This document shows, in pieces, positions 38,077-45,445 of a DNA stretch of 64,000 nt. A model generated the notes under the pieces. The model did no database searches and was not told where the DNA came from. It saw only the letters and a list, made by a program, of their open reading frames with translations. Every line of letters starts with the position of its first letter. Position 1 is the stretch's first letter. Origin of the DNA: Clostridia bacterium (GTDB lineage: Bacteria; Bacillota; Clostridia; Acetivibrionales; JAFADI01); contig JAOAAU010000069.1 of NCBI GenBank assembly GCA_026418695.1, positions 1 to 64,000 on the forward strand, read 5' to 3'. The position numbers and the translations under genes are program-made.

Positions 38077-38224
38077 TTAACAATGATGAAAATAAGTAAG
38101 GACGCTTATCTTGAGATTGTTTTCTCTCGATTTGCGTCTTTTTTGTTTTTATCTAATCTATGAATCTCACTGATGCGATTCATTTTTAGGAGCTCCTATA
38201 TCCTATATTATCAGAGTTGATAAT
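38077..38224 (+). promoter_or_regulatory. ANTAR-type antitermination leader of amtB-glnK
   Basis: Four hairpins have hexaloops with A at 1 and G at 4. H1 is 38077-38092, loop AATGAT, weak stem closed by C-G. H2 is 38092-38109, AUAAGU/GCUUAU stem, loop AAGGAC. H3 is 38161-38182, loop ACTGAT, TGAATC/GATTCA stem with one mismatch. H4 is 38207-38224, loop AGAGTT, perfect ATTATC/GATAAT stem. H1 and H2 are adjacent, as in known ANTAR sites. The 3' arm of H2 overlaps the 5' arm of the terminator at 38101. The A1/G4 rule is established for ANTAR targets; assignment here is by reading. Confidence 0.78.
38101..38144 (+). terminator. Conditional terminator in the amtB leader
   Basis: GACGC (38101-38105) pairs GCGTC (38134-38138), with inner ATC/GAT and GAGA/TCTC pairs and a TTGTTT loop, followed by T6. 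It cannot coexist with hairpin H2 (38092-38109). Confidence 0.85.
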
Positions 38225-38310
38225 TCTATACTTCCATCTTTAACTTAATTCAGTAAAAAAACTCATGAAAAAGCATGAGAACAAAAATTTTATTATGGAG
38301 GAATCGAATT

Positions 38311-39648
38311 ATGAGTAAAAAATTATTCGCAGTTTTATTAAGTTTATTAACTTTTGTATGTTTGCCCCTGGTATCTTTTGCTGAAGAAGCAGCAAAAGTA
38401 GATTCCGGCGATACCGCATTCATGTTTGTATCCACCGCATTGGTTTTCCTGATGACACCGGGTTTAGCCCTATTCTACGGCGGTATGGTAAGAAAGAAAA
38501 ACGTTTTGAACACAATGATGAATTCTTTTATCATCATCGCATTAATCTCGATACAATGGGTACTTTTCGGATATACATTGTCTTTCGGGCCTGACAAAGG
38601 CGGCCTCATCGGCGGTCTTGACTGGATGGGCTTCAGGGGAGTGGGCGGAACACCAAATGCAGATTATGCAGGAACAATTCCTCATAGTGCATTTGCAATG
38701 TTCCAACTGATGTTTGCCATCATTACTCCTGCTTTGATCACAGGAGCCTTTGCAGAAAGAATGCGTTTTCCAGCATTTCTCGCCTTCACACTGCTCTGGT
38801 CCACACTGGTTTATGATCCTCTTGCACATTGGGTCTGGGGTGTCGGCGGCTGGTTGAGAAACCTTGGCGCACTGGATTTCGCCGGAGGTACAGTCGTTCA
38901 TATCAGTTCGGGTATTGCCGGTCTTGTTGCAGCCATCGTCATTGGCAAACGTAAAGGTTATAAGGTTACACCAATGATTCCGCACAATATTCCTTTCGTA
39001 TTAATTGGTGCCGGTCTTCTCTGGTTCGGTTGGTTCGGATTTAACCCTGGAAGCGCGCTCGCTTCAAACGGTTTGGCTTTCAGTGCTTTTGTAGCTACAA
39101 ATACTTCTGCAGCAGCAGCTGTTCTTTCCTGGGTCATCATTGAGTGGATGCATCATGGCAAACCTACATTGCTTGGAGCTGCAACCGGTGGAGTTGTTGG
39201 TCTTGTTGCCATCACACCTGCGGCCGGCTATGTTGATCCCCTTTGTTCCATTATCATCGGCTTACTGGTCAGCCCGATCTGTTACTTCGCAGTCAGCGTA
39301 GCAAAATCCAAACTTGGCTATGACGATTCACTGGACGCTTTCGGATGCCATGGTATCGGAGGTATTTGGGGAGCTTTGGCAACCGGCTTGTTTGCATCCA
39401 AGAGTGTAAATCCTGCAGGAGCCGACGGTTTATTCTTCGGTAACGCATCACTTCTTGGAGTTCAAGCACTCAGCGTTATTGTAACCATTGTGCTTTCCGC
39501 GGTAGCCAGCTTTATCATTCTGAAAGTGATCTCAATATTTACAAAGCTTCGCGTAGATGCCAAAGACGAAGATGAAGGTCTTGATATTGCGCAGCACGGA
39601 GAAGATGCTTATCCTGATTTTGCAACAGAAGAAGGAATTTCACTGTAA
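38311..39648 (+). CDS. amtB: Ammonium transporter AmtB
   Basis: 445 residues from ATG 38311 (GGAGG site; the upstream in-frame start at 38275 is rejected). A cleaved signal sequence (1-25) is followed by the Amt core with 11 expected membrane helices: TPGLALFYGGMVRKKN, GAFAERMRF, DFAGGTVVHISSGIAGLV (first pore His) and FGCHGIGGIWG (second pore His). It imports ammonium. It is paired with glnK 61 bases downstream and preceded by an antitermination leader of about 235 bases. Confidence 0.97.
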   Translation: MSKKLFAVLLSLLTFVCLPLVSFAEEAAKVDSGDTAFMFVSTALVFLMTPGLALFYGGMVRKKNVLNTMMNSFIIIALISIQWVLFGYTLSFGPDKGGLIGGLDWMGFRGVGGTPNADYAGTIPHSAFAMFQLMFAIITPALITGAFAERMRFPAFLAFTLLWSTLVYDPLAHWVWGVGGWLRNLGALDFAGGTVVHISSGIAGLVAAIVIGKRKGYKVTPMIPHNIPFVLIGAGLLWFGWFGFNPGSALASNGLAFSAFVATNTSAAAAVLSWVIIEWMHHGKPTLLGAATGGVVGLVAITPAAGYVDPLCSIIIGLLVSPICYFAVSVAKSKLGYDDSLDAFGCHGIGGIWGALATGLFASKSVNPAGADGLFFGNASLLGVQALSVIVTIVLSAVASFIILKVISIFTKLRVDAKDEDEGLDIAQHGEDAYPDFATEEGISL

Positions 39649-39709
39649 ATGGTGAATACTTAATAAAATCTACGACTTTAGTTTAGTCGAAGGACAGGAG
39701 TGAAAAGTT

Positions 39710-40048
39710 ATGAAAAAGATCGAGGCAATTATCCGGCCCGGAAAATTGGAAGAAATCAAGGAATCCCTCAGCAAATTTAATATCCACGGTCTAACCATCA
39801 GCCAGGTTATGGGTTGTGGCCATCAAAAGGGAAGAAAGGAATTCTATAGAGGAACTGAAGTAACATTGAACCTTCTTCCTAAAATAAAAATTGAAATCGT
39901 AACCAAAGATGAGCACCTGGAAGAAATTCTTAAGCTGATCATGGATGAAGCAAAAACCGGTGAAGTTGGTGATGGAAAAATCTTTATTTATGAAGTTAAG
40001 GATGCTATCAGAATTAGAACCGGTGAAAGAGGAGAAAGTGCAATATAA
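39710..40048 (+). CDS. glnK: P-II nitrogen regulatory protein GlnK/GlnB
   Basis: 112 residues. MKKIEAIIRPGKLEEIK start, T-loop GRKEFYRGTEVTL at 41-53, B-loop GEVGDGKIFIYEV near 84-96, and C-terminal IRIRTGERGESAI. Tyr46 is kept, but the uridylylation Tyr51 is Val, so control is probably by ATP, ADP and 2-oxoglutarate binding and not by uridylylation. Such proteins plug AmtB. The amtB-glnK pairing is universal. Confidence 0.97.
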   Translation: MKKIEAIIRPGKLEEIKESLSKFNIHGLTISQVMGCGHQKGRKEFYRGTEVTLNLLPKIKIEIVTKDEHLEEILKLIMDEAKTGEVGDGKIFIYEVKDAIRIRTGERGESAI

Positions 40049-40051
40049 TTC

Positions 40052-40080
40052 AAAAACGGCCGTGTACAACGGCCGTTTTT
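40052..40080 (+). terminator. Terminator of amtB-glnK
   Basis: A perfect 11-bp stem AAAAACGGCCG / CGGCCGTTTTT with a 7-base loop and more T residues after it. Confidence 0.93.
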
Positions 40081-40157
40081 TTGTTTACACTAATAATATT
40101 ACGTTTACTTTTATTTTACATTTATGTAAAATTTTATAAATACATTCAAAGCTATCA

Positions 40158-40823
40158 CTATACTTTCCTGCTATTTTTTACACTTTCGATTAACGGGATC
40201 AGAACGGAGGGTTTTAATTCAGCTTCCTTTATTTCCTTTGCAAGCTTGATATATTCGATGTTTTCGTCTTGCAATGCCCATTGTTTAATCTGAAGGTCTG
40301 CGATTTCCGCTTCCGGGGTCGTGGTTCTTATGGATTGAACTGCTGCCAGCTCATATTCCCTTCTGCAGAGCTCTTTTTCCTTCTGGTAGCCTTCTATGGT
40401 ATTGTGAATATAAAAGAAGGATTCTCGAATTCCAGCATACCGTGCTAATATTTTCATTGTTCCTATATAGGGAACCTTTTCCCCCTTGCAGTACAATTCA
40501 AGGAGCTCAGGATAAATCAGGGTCCCGGTTTTGGTACTGATATCCTGGGAAAATTCTTTAAAGGACATGCCTTCCCGGATTAAATCAATATTCTTACCAA
40601 TGGTAACTGCATTCATTTCCTTGCAATGAACCCTGCCAAGCAAATAGTCAATTGAAACGCCGAAATAATCCGCCAGCCTTCTTAAAATCTGGTAATCGGG
40701 TTCTCTTTTACCCAGTTCGTAGAAGGCTACGGCTTGACGAGTAATCCCTAAATGTTCAGCTATATCCTTTTGTGACAAGCCTCTCTCATCCCGAAGCTGC
40801 TTTAGAACAAATGAAAACTCCAC
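40158..40823 (-). CDS. XRE-family HTH transcriptional regulator
   Basis: 221 residues from GTG 40823 (GAGGTGA five bases upstream; ORF extension to 40892 rejected). The HTH is at about 5-60: LKQLRDERGLSQKDIAEHLGITRQAVAFYELGKREPDYQIL in two helix pairs. The middle region (about 75-145) looks like a second, weaker helix-turn-helix (MSFKEFSQDISTKTG). The C-terminal helical region is unassigned. It is divergent from the Spo0E-like gene, with a palindrome in that promoter, so it may regulate that gene. Confidence 0.88.
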   Translation of the reverse strand: MEFSFVLKQLRDERGLSQKDIAEHLGITRQAVAFYELGKREPDYQILRRLADYFGVSIDYLLGRVHCKEMNAVTIGKNIDLIREGMSFKEFSQDISTKTGTLIYPELLELYCKGEKVPYIGTMKILARYAGIRESFFYIHNTIEGYQKEKELCRREYELAAVQSIRTTTPEAEIADLQIKQWALQDENIEYIKLAKEIKEAELKPSVLIPLIESVKNSRKV

Positions 40824-40922
40824 TACTTTCACCTCAGGGAATTTAATAGACAAATTACTAATAGAATTCCAATAATTCCCATTTAATTCCAAATATTCGA
40901 CTACATTTTTTGCTGTTTAATA

Positions 40923-40951
40923 TTGACAGCAACAATCTGTTGCTATAAAAT
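40923..40951 (+). promoter_or_regulatory. Promoter with internal operator for the Spo0E-like gene
   Basis: TTGACA (40923-40928), 17-base spacer, TAAAAT (40946-40951). The spacer is almost filled by a perfect 7-bp inverted repeat AGCAACA-ATC-TGTTGCT (40928-40944). A protein bound here would block RNA polymerase. The neighbouring XRE protein is the obvious candidate. Confidence 0.75.
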
Positions 40952-41042
40952 ATGTATATACGATGCATTATATTCAATATTAGCATAAACTGTGAAATTT
41001 TTGAATAAGAAACTTTATTTTTTTCTTATTGGGGGTCATTCT

Positions 41043-41192
41043 GTGAGTCAGATAGAGCTTTTGAGACAACTGCTTTACAAAGAAATCGAACTTGGTAATC
41101 TGGAAAAAATTCTTTGTGTTAGTCAGCAGCTCGATGAACTTATTCTATGTTACACCTTGAACCAGGTTGACTTACACAGATCCGTAGTTTAA
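41043..41192 (+). CDS. Spo0E-like aspartyl-phosphate phosphatase
   Basis: 49 residues from GTG 41043 with GGGGGT upstream (the longer frame from 40992 is rejected). Two short helices carry the family motif VSQQLDELILCY (SQxLDxLIxxY). Family members remove phosphate from Spo0A~P and delay sporulation. In clostridia this acts directly on Spo0A. Small size and motif match the family well. Confidence 0.9.
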   Translation: MSQIELLRQLLYKEIELGNLEKILCVSQQLDELILCYTLNQVDLHRSVV

Positions 41193-41263
41193 TCGAGTCC
41201 TTTGTGTATTTATATAAATTTGACAATGAGGTATTTCAATCCTGAATACCTCATTTTTGTTTT

Positions 41264-42085
41264 CTACAATTTGATGTATTTTCTGATTACTTCAGCAACA
41301 CCGCACTCCTCATTGGCTTTCGTCACATACTGTGATATTCTTTTTATCGAGTCTTCTGCGTTACCCATGGCTACACCCAATCCTGCGAAGCGGATCATCG
41401 AGTCGTCATTTTCGTTATCCCCGATAGCGATGGTTTCTTCTCTCTTAATTCCCAGGATCTCTGAAATAAATTTTAACGCCGCCCCTTTATTTACCCCGGA
41501 ATTCATTACCTCGAAATTGTCATAATTGGAACTTACAACCTCTACTCCGGAAATTTTCTGAACCTTGGACCGCAAATTACGAAGAACCCTTTGCTCCTCA
41601 GAGATAGCAACAAGTTTGTACGGCAAGTCCGTTTCTGCCCGTAAAACCTGGCCTACATTGTCTACAATCCGTATCTTGATCCGTTCCTCCTCCGGAAGAA
41701 ATTCATTTCTTTTTTGATAAAACAAAGAAGAAAACTCCAGCTTTTCCGCAAGCATCGTTTCTCCCGCATATACATGGAAATAAATACCTTCCTCCCGGCA
41801 AAGCTCAATGACACGGATGCAGTCCTCAACTTTTAACGGATTAGAATACAGGATATCTCCTGTCTCTGCATCTGAGATCAAAGCCCCATTGCAAGCAATG
41901 ATGGGGCCTTTGATCTCCAACTGCCGGGCAAAGATTTTTACCCCGGCAAAAATCCTCCCCGAACAGATGACAATCTTAACACCTTGAGCGATAGCAAATC
42001 TTATTGCATCCTTATCTTCCTGTGAGATGTGTTTCTTTGAGTTCAGCAATGTTCCGTCCAGATCAATTGCAATTAGTTTGTACAT
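41264..42085 (-). CDS. HAD-superfamily Cof-type phosphatase
   Basis: 273 residues. Motif I is AIDLDGTLLNSKK, motif II is IVICSGR, and the C-terminal GDNENDDSMIRFAGLGVAMGNA holds the metal Asp. A large C2B cap lies between (subfamily IIB, Cof/YidA). Likely substrates are sugar phosphates or cofactors such as FMN or PLP. Last gene of the T-box-led operon, 5 bases after the aminotransferase. Confidence 0.92.
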   Translation of the reverse strand: MYKLIAIDLDGTLLNSKKHISQEDKDAIRFAIAQGVKIVICSGRIFAGVKIFARQLEIKGPIIACNGALISDAETGDILYSNPLKVEDCIRVIELCREEGIYFHVYAGETMLAEKLEFSSLFYQKRNEFLPEEERIKIRIVDNVGQVLRAETDLPYKLVAISEEQRVLRNLRSKVQKISGVEVVSSNYDNFEVMNSGVNKGAALKFISEILGIKREETIAIGDNENDDSMIRFAGLGVAMGNAEDSIKRISQYVTKANEECGVAEVIRKYIKL

Positions 42086-42090
42086 GACTC

Positions 42091-43260
42091 TTACTTCCTG
42101 TTTTTCTCCATAAAATTGTGAATTCTTCTCATTGCCTCATTGATATTGTCAATAGAACTTGCATAACAAGCTCTTACAAAGCCCTCTCCGCTTTCTCCGA
42201 AGGCAGTACCGGGAACAACTGCAACCCGTTCCTCCATGAGCAGTTTTTCGCAGAATTCTTCTGATCTCATTCCGCTGGATTTAATACAAGGAAACACATA
42301 GAAAGCGCCCAAAGGCTCAAAGCATTCAAGTCCGGCTTTTCTAAAGCCATCCAGCATAACTCTCCTTCTCCGGTTATATTCCCTGGCCATAAATTCAATA
42401 TCATCATCACTCTTTTTCAACGCTTCGACCGCAGCAAACTGTGCCATAGTAGGAGCAGACATGATACAAAACTGATGAATTTTTGTCATGGCAGCTATCA
42501 AGTCGGGATGTCCGCAAGCATAGCCCAATCTCCAGCCTGTCATGGCATATGCTTTTGAAAAGCCGTTGATGACCAGGGTTTTATCCTTCATTTCAGGATA
42601 GCTGGCAATGGATACATGCTTTTTATCATACGTAAGCTCTGCATAGATTTCGTCGGAAATCACCACAATATCTTTGTCTCTCAGCACTTCTACAATCTTG
42701 TCAAGGTCTTCCTTCGTCATGATGGCCCCTGTGGGATTATTCGGGAAAGGAAGGACTAAAACCTTGGTTTTATCCGTAATTGCCGCTTTCAGCAATTCCG
42801 GGGTTAAGCGGAACTGATCTTCTGCCCGGAGGTTGATAATCACCGGAGTAGCTCCTGTTAGAACAGCGCAGGGCTTGTATGCTACAAAGGACGGCTCCGG
42901 AATAATAACTTCATCGCCCGGCCCCACCAAGGCTCTCAGGGCAATATCAATCCCCTCACTGCCGCCTACTGTCACGGTAATCTGATTTTTAGGGTTGTAT
43001 TCCACTTTATATTTTCTTTTCATGAACTTTGCGATTTCTTCTCTCAGTTCAGCAAAGCCTGCATTGGGTGAATAATGAGTATGACCTTTTTCCAGAGAAT
43101 AAATACCCGCTTCTCTGATATTCCAAGGCGTATCAAAATCGGGTTCTCCGATGCTTAGTGAAATCGCATCTTTCATTTCATTGATCAAATCGAAAAACTT
43201 TCTGATCCCCGAAGGCGGAATTCCGCGTACCGTCGGAGAAATCATTTCTGCCATGTTCAT
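42091..43260 (-). CDS. PLP-dependent class I aminotransferase
   Basis: 389 residues, fold type I. SIGEPDFDTPWNIREAG near 37, NNPTGAIMT near 174, SDEIYAELTYD near 207 and the PLP Lys in NGFSKAYAMTGWRLGYACG near 236. This resembles the aspartate/alanine/aromatic aminotransferase group common behind Lrp genes in Firmicutes. It overlaps the Lrp gene by 4 bases. The T-box upstream, if alanine-specific, would point to alanine formation; the substrate is not proved. Confidence 0.92.
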   Translation of the reverse strand: MNMAEMISPTVRGIPPSGIRKFFDLINEMKDAISLSIGEPDFDTPWNIREAGIYSLEKGHTHYSPNAGFAELREEIAKFMKRKYKVEYNPKNQITVTVGGSEGIDIALRALVGPGDEVIIPEPSFVAYKPCAVLTGATPVIINLRAEDQFRLTPELLKAAITDKTKVLVLPFPNNPTGAIMTKEDLDKIVEVLRDKDIVVISDEIYAELTYDKKHVSIASYPEMKDKTLVINGFSKAYAMTGWRLGYACGHPDLIAAMTKIHQFCIMSAPTMAQFAAVEALKKSDDDIEFMAREYNRRRRVMLDGFRKAGLECFEPLGAFYVFPCIKSSGMRSEEFCEKLLMEERVAVVPGTAFGESGEGFVRACYASSIDNINEAMRRIHNFMEKNRK

Positions 43261-43736
43261 AGAACGATAGCCTCCCTGTCATCCCTCGATTTTTCTTCAA
43301 AAACAGTTCCCTTGTCTTTGTATTTCTTCAGAACGAAATGAGTTGCCGTGCTTAGAACGGATTCCAATGGAGCAAGCTTTTCTGCAACAAAAAGCGCAAC
43401 CTCTTTCATGGTCTTCCCTTCAATAATAACCGTCAAATCAAACCCACCAGACATAAGATAGCACGCATTGACTTCAGGGTACCTGTAGATCCGCTCAGCT
43501 ACTTTATCAAAGCCTTCTCCTCTCTGAGGCGTTACTTTTACTTCAATCAGTGCAGTAACTGTTTCCCTGGATGTTTTTTCCCAATTGATCATGGTATGAT
43601 ATCCCAGGATAATGTTTTCTTCCTCATACTTATTTATGGCCGCTCGTACTTCCTCAACATTTTTATTGAGCATCACTGCAATCTGCTCCGGACTCACTCT
43701 ATTGTCCTTTTCCAAGATTTCCAAGATTTCTTCCAT
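43257..43736 (-). CDS. Lrp/AsnC-family transcriptional regulator
   Basis: About 159 residues. An N-terminal winged HTH (MEEILEILEKDNRVSPEQIAVMLNKNVEEV) is followed by an effector/RAM domain with YHTMINWEKTS and EVNACYLMSGGFDLTVIIEG (about 85-105). ATG 43736 is preferred; 43742 is an alternative, both near AAAGGAG. Lrp-like proteins sense amino acids. It is co-transcribed with the aminotransferase and downstream of a T-box. Confidence 0.92.
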   Translation of the reverse strand: MEEILEILEKDNRVSPEQIAVMLNKNVEEVRAAINKYEEENIILGYHTMINWEKTSRETVTALIEVKVTPQRGEGFDKVAERIYRYPEVNACYLMSGGFDLTVIIEGKTMKEVALFVAEKLAPLESVLSTATHFVLKKYKDKGTVFEEKSRDDREAIVL

Positions 43737-43814
43737 TCTCATCCTTCTCCTTTCATATTGGGGGTTGAATCCACCTTTGGATTGAACCTGCTTCAAGTAC
43801 TAATTTATTCCTAG

Positions 43815-43857
43815 AAAAAAAACAAAGTCTTGAAATACAATTTTGATGAAGACTTTG
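43815..43857 (-). terminator. Second terminator between T-box and the Lrp gene
   Basis: A perfect 9-bp stem CAAAGTCTT / AAGACTTTG followed on the minus strand by T8. It lies about 80 bases before the Lrp start, beyond the T-box terminator. Confidence 0.8.
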
Positions 43858-43858
43858 G

Positions 43859-43896
43859 TACCAAACTTCTGAAAAATTAAGAATGATAGTTTGGTA
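43859..43896 (-). repeat. Inverted repeat 2 of the post-T-box hairpin trio
   Basis: TACCAAACT / AGTTTGGTA, 9 bp perfect with a 20-base loop. Confidence 0.7.
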
Positions 43897-43899
43897 ATA

Positions 43900-43949
43900 C
43901 AGCTTAAGGAAAGCATAAAAAATAATAAAGAATTGATGCTTTCCAGCTG
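43900..43949 (-). repeat. Inverted repeat 1 of the post-T-box hairpin trio
   Basis: GGAAAGCAT / ATGCTTTCC (9 bp), extended by CAGCT / AGCTG after a 3-base bulge; 19-base loop. Confidence 0.7.
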
Positions 43950-44011
43950 TGAAAGAAATGCTTTTAACGGAAATTGACTAATTAAGGTAGAATTATAATT
44001 TCCCAAGCATT

Positions 44012-44275
44012 ATAAAAACTCCTTCATCCCGAAAGGGACGAAGGAGTAATTCGCGGTACCACCCTAATTAGCGCTTCACAGCACTCTCTCAGCCGGTGCA
44101 AACACACCGTTCCTTTGTAACGTAAGGAAACGTCTTCCTCTAATTAGAACCTCCGTGAATGAAAAGGTTCATATTTCTCAAGGAGATGCTCAAGGGCTGC
44201 CTTCCATAAAATCCTTTGTTAGACTTCCACCATTCTCTAACTCGCTGTAAAAATCTTATATGTACTCTTCCCTAT
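44012..44275 (-). promoter_or_regulatory. T-box leader upstream of the Lrp-aminotransferase operon
   Basis: On the minus strand: Stem I with GAAGAGTA (AGTA S-turn) near 44270, GTTAGAGAATGGTGGAAG in the distal loops, GAAGGCAGCCC near 44204-44194 (specifier region), and TTGAGC after it. The T-box AGGGTGGTACCGCG is at 44065-44052, then a terminator stem CTCCTTC...GAAGGAG (44019-44046) followed by TTTTTAT. The specifier reads GGC (Gly) or GCA (Ala), one base apart. The T-box base after UGG is U, which pairs with discriminator A and favours Ala. Promoter TTGTAA-17-TATAAT or similar lies near 44290-44335. Confidence 0.93.
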
Positions 44276-44373
44276 CATAGCATTTGATCTATTATATTGT
44301 ATTCCATTATACTAAAAAGGTGTGTGGATTACAATATACTTTTTTTGGAACAAAGTCTCTTTTATGAAAATTC

Positions 44374-44841
44374 TCATTCCGCAGCAGCTGCAGCCTCTTC
44401 TTCTGCTTCCACCACTTCAATGATATCTCCCAGCTGTCCTTCGTATTTCTTCAAAGTATTTACAACTTCCGACTTCAATATCTTCAGCTCTTTTTTAATG
44501 TCTACCAGCTTTTCTTTTTCCTGTTCAACCATACTTTCCAGCTTCTTCTTCTCTTCAATGGCTTGAAGTCTGGCATCTTCAATCATCAGCTGGCCTTTTT
44601 CCTGGGCTTTGATAAGGACATCAGCGATTTTAGCCCTGTCCTCATTGATCTGGTCGGCTTTCCTTGCCAGATCCTCATACTTGATCCTGATTTCTTTGTT
44701 CTGGTTCTTCAATGCTGCGATTTCATCTTCTTTTTCCTTTAATTTATCGTCAAATTCCTTCAGCATTTTTTCAATATACGTGTTCACATCCGATTTATTA
44801 AACCCAAAAAGGGAAGTCCTGAAACGTTTTTCTCCTGCCAT
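44374..44841 (-). CDS. DivIVA-like coiled-coil protein
   Basis: 155 residues from ATG 44841 (GGGGG site; an upstream frame to 44877 is rejected). The N-terminal RTSLFGFNKSDVNTYIEKML matches the DivIVA/GpsB membrane-curvature motif. A long coiled coil (about 30-135) and an acidic Glu/Ala tail follow. DivIVA proteins mark poles and septa. This copy lies next to thioredoxin, not in the usual sepF-ylmH cluster, so its role could be a specialised one. Confidence 0.85.
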   Translation of the reverse strand: MAGEKRFRTSLFGFNKSDVNTYIEKMLKEFDDKLKEKEDEIAALKNQNKEIRIKYEDLARKADQINEDRAKIADVLIKAQEKGQLMIEDARLQAIEEKKKLESMVEQEKEKLVDIKKELKILKSEVVNTLKKYEGQLGDIIEVVEAEEEAAAAAE

Positions 44842-44939
44842 CCCTATCCCCCTTAACAAAATATTGTTGTTAAACAAACACCTTTTATATATTCAATACC
44901 TGCTGAAGAAAATCCTCTTTTTTCTGCAAAAATAGGCAC

Positions 44940-44972
44940 AAAAAAAGCCATATCCTGATTAATATGACTTTT
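44940..44972 (-). terminator. Terminator of the thioredoxin gene
   Basis: AAAAGTCATAT / ATATGGCTTTT stem (one mismatched position) followed on the minus strand by more T residues. Confidence 0.75.
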
Positions 44973-44999
44973 GATGGTTCTGATTTTAGTTCAACAGCC

Positions 45000-45329
45000 C
45001 TATAGATTTTTATCCAACAGTTTTGAAAATTCATCCTTGGACCTTGCTCCGATAACTTTTTCAACAACCTGTCCGCCTTTATACATAATGATGGTCGGAA
45101 TGCTCATCACACGGAACTTAGCTGCAAGCTCGCCCTCTTCATCCACGTTTACCTTGCAGATCTTTGCCTTTCCATCGTACTCATTGGCAAGTTCGTCCAT
45201 GATAGGTCCTACCGCTCTGCATGGTCCGCACCATGGCGCCCAGAAATCAACAACTACCGGCATATCTCCTGTAGACACTTCATTTTCAAAATTATCTTTG
45301 TTTAAGACTACGATTTTCTCACTTGCCAT
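45000..45329 (-). CDS. trxA: Thioredoxin
   Basis: 109 residues. WAPWCGPCRAVGP holds the active site CGPC near 31-36, and SIPTIIMYKGGQVVEKVIGA holds the cis-Pro. GGAGGAG precedes ATG 45329. It reduces cytoplasmic disulfides with thioredoxin reductase (not in the window). Confidence 0.97.
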   Translation of the reverse strand: MASEKIVVLNKDNFENEVSTGDMPVVVDFWAPWCGPCRAVGPIMDELANEYDGKAKICKVNVDEEGELAAKFRVMSIPTIIMYKGGQVVEKVIGARSKDEFSKLLDKNL

Positions 45330-45445
45330 AAAAACTCCTCCTAATTATGTCTAATCCTTATGATATATTTATTATTCACATATTGAATATTTTTTACCCA
45401 TTTATATGTTTTTGAAACACAAATACAAATCATGGGTTTTCACAA

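Noticed and set aside
43800-44006. 68-codon frame between T-box and Lrp gene
   Set aside because: It runs through three RNA hairpins, starts with TTG without a ribosome site and encodes a random-looking hydrophobic peptide.
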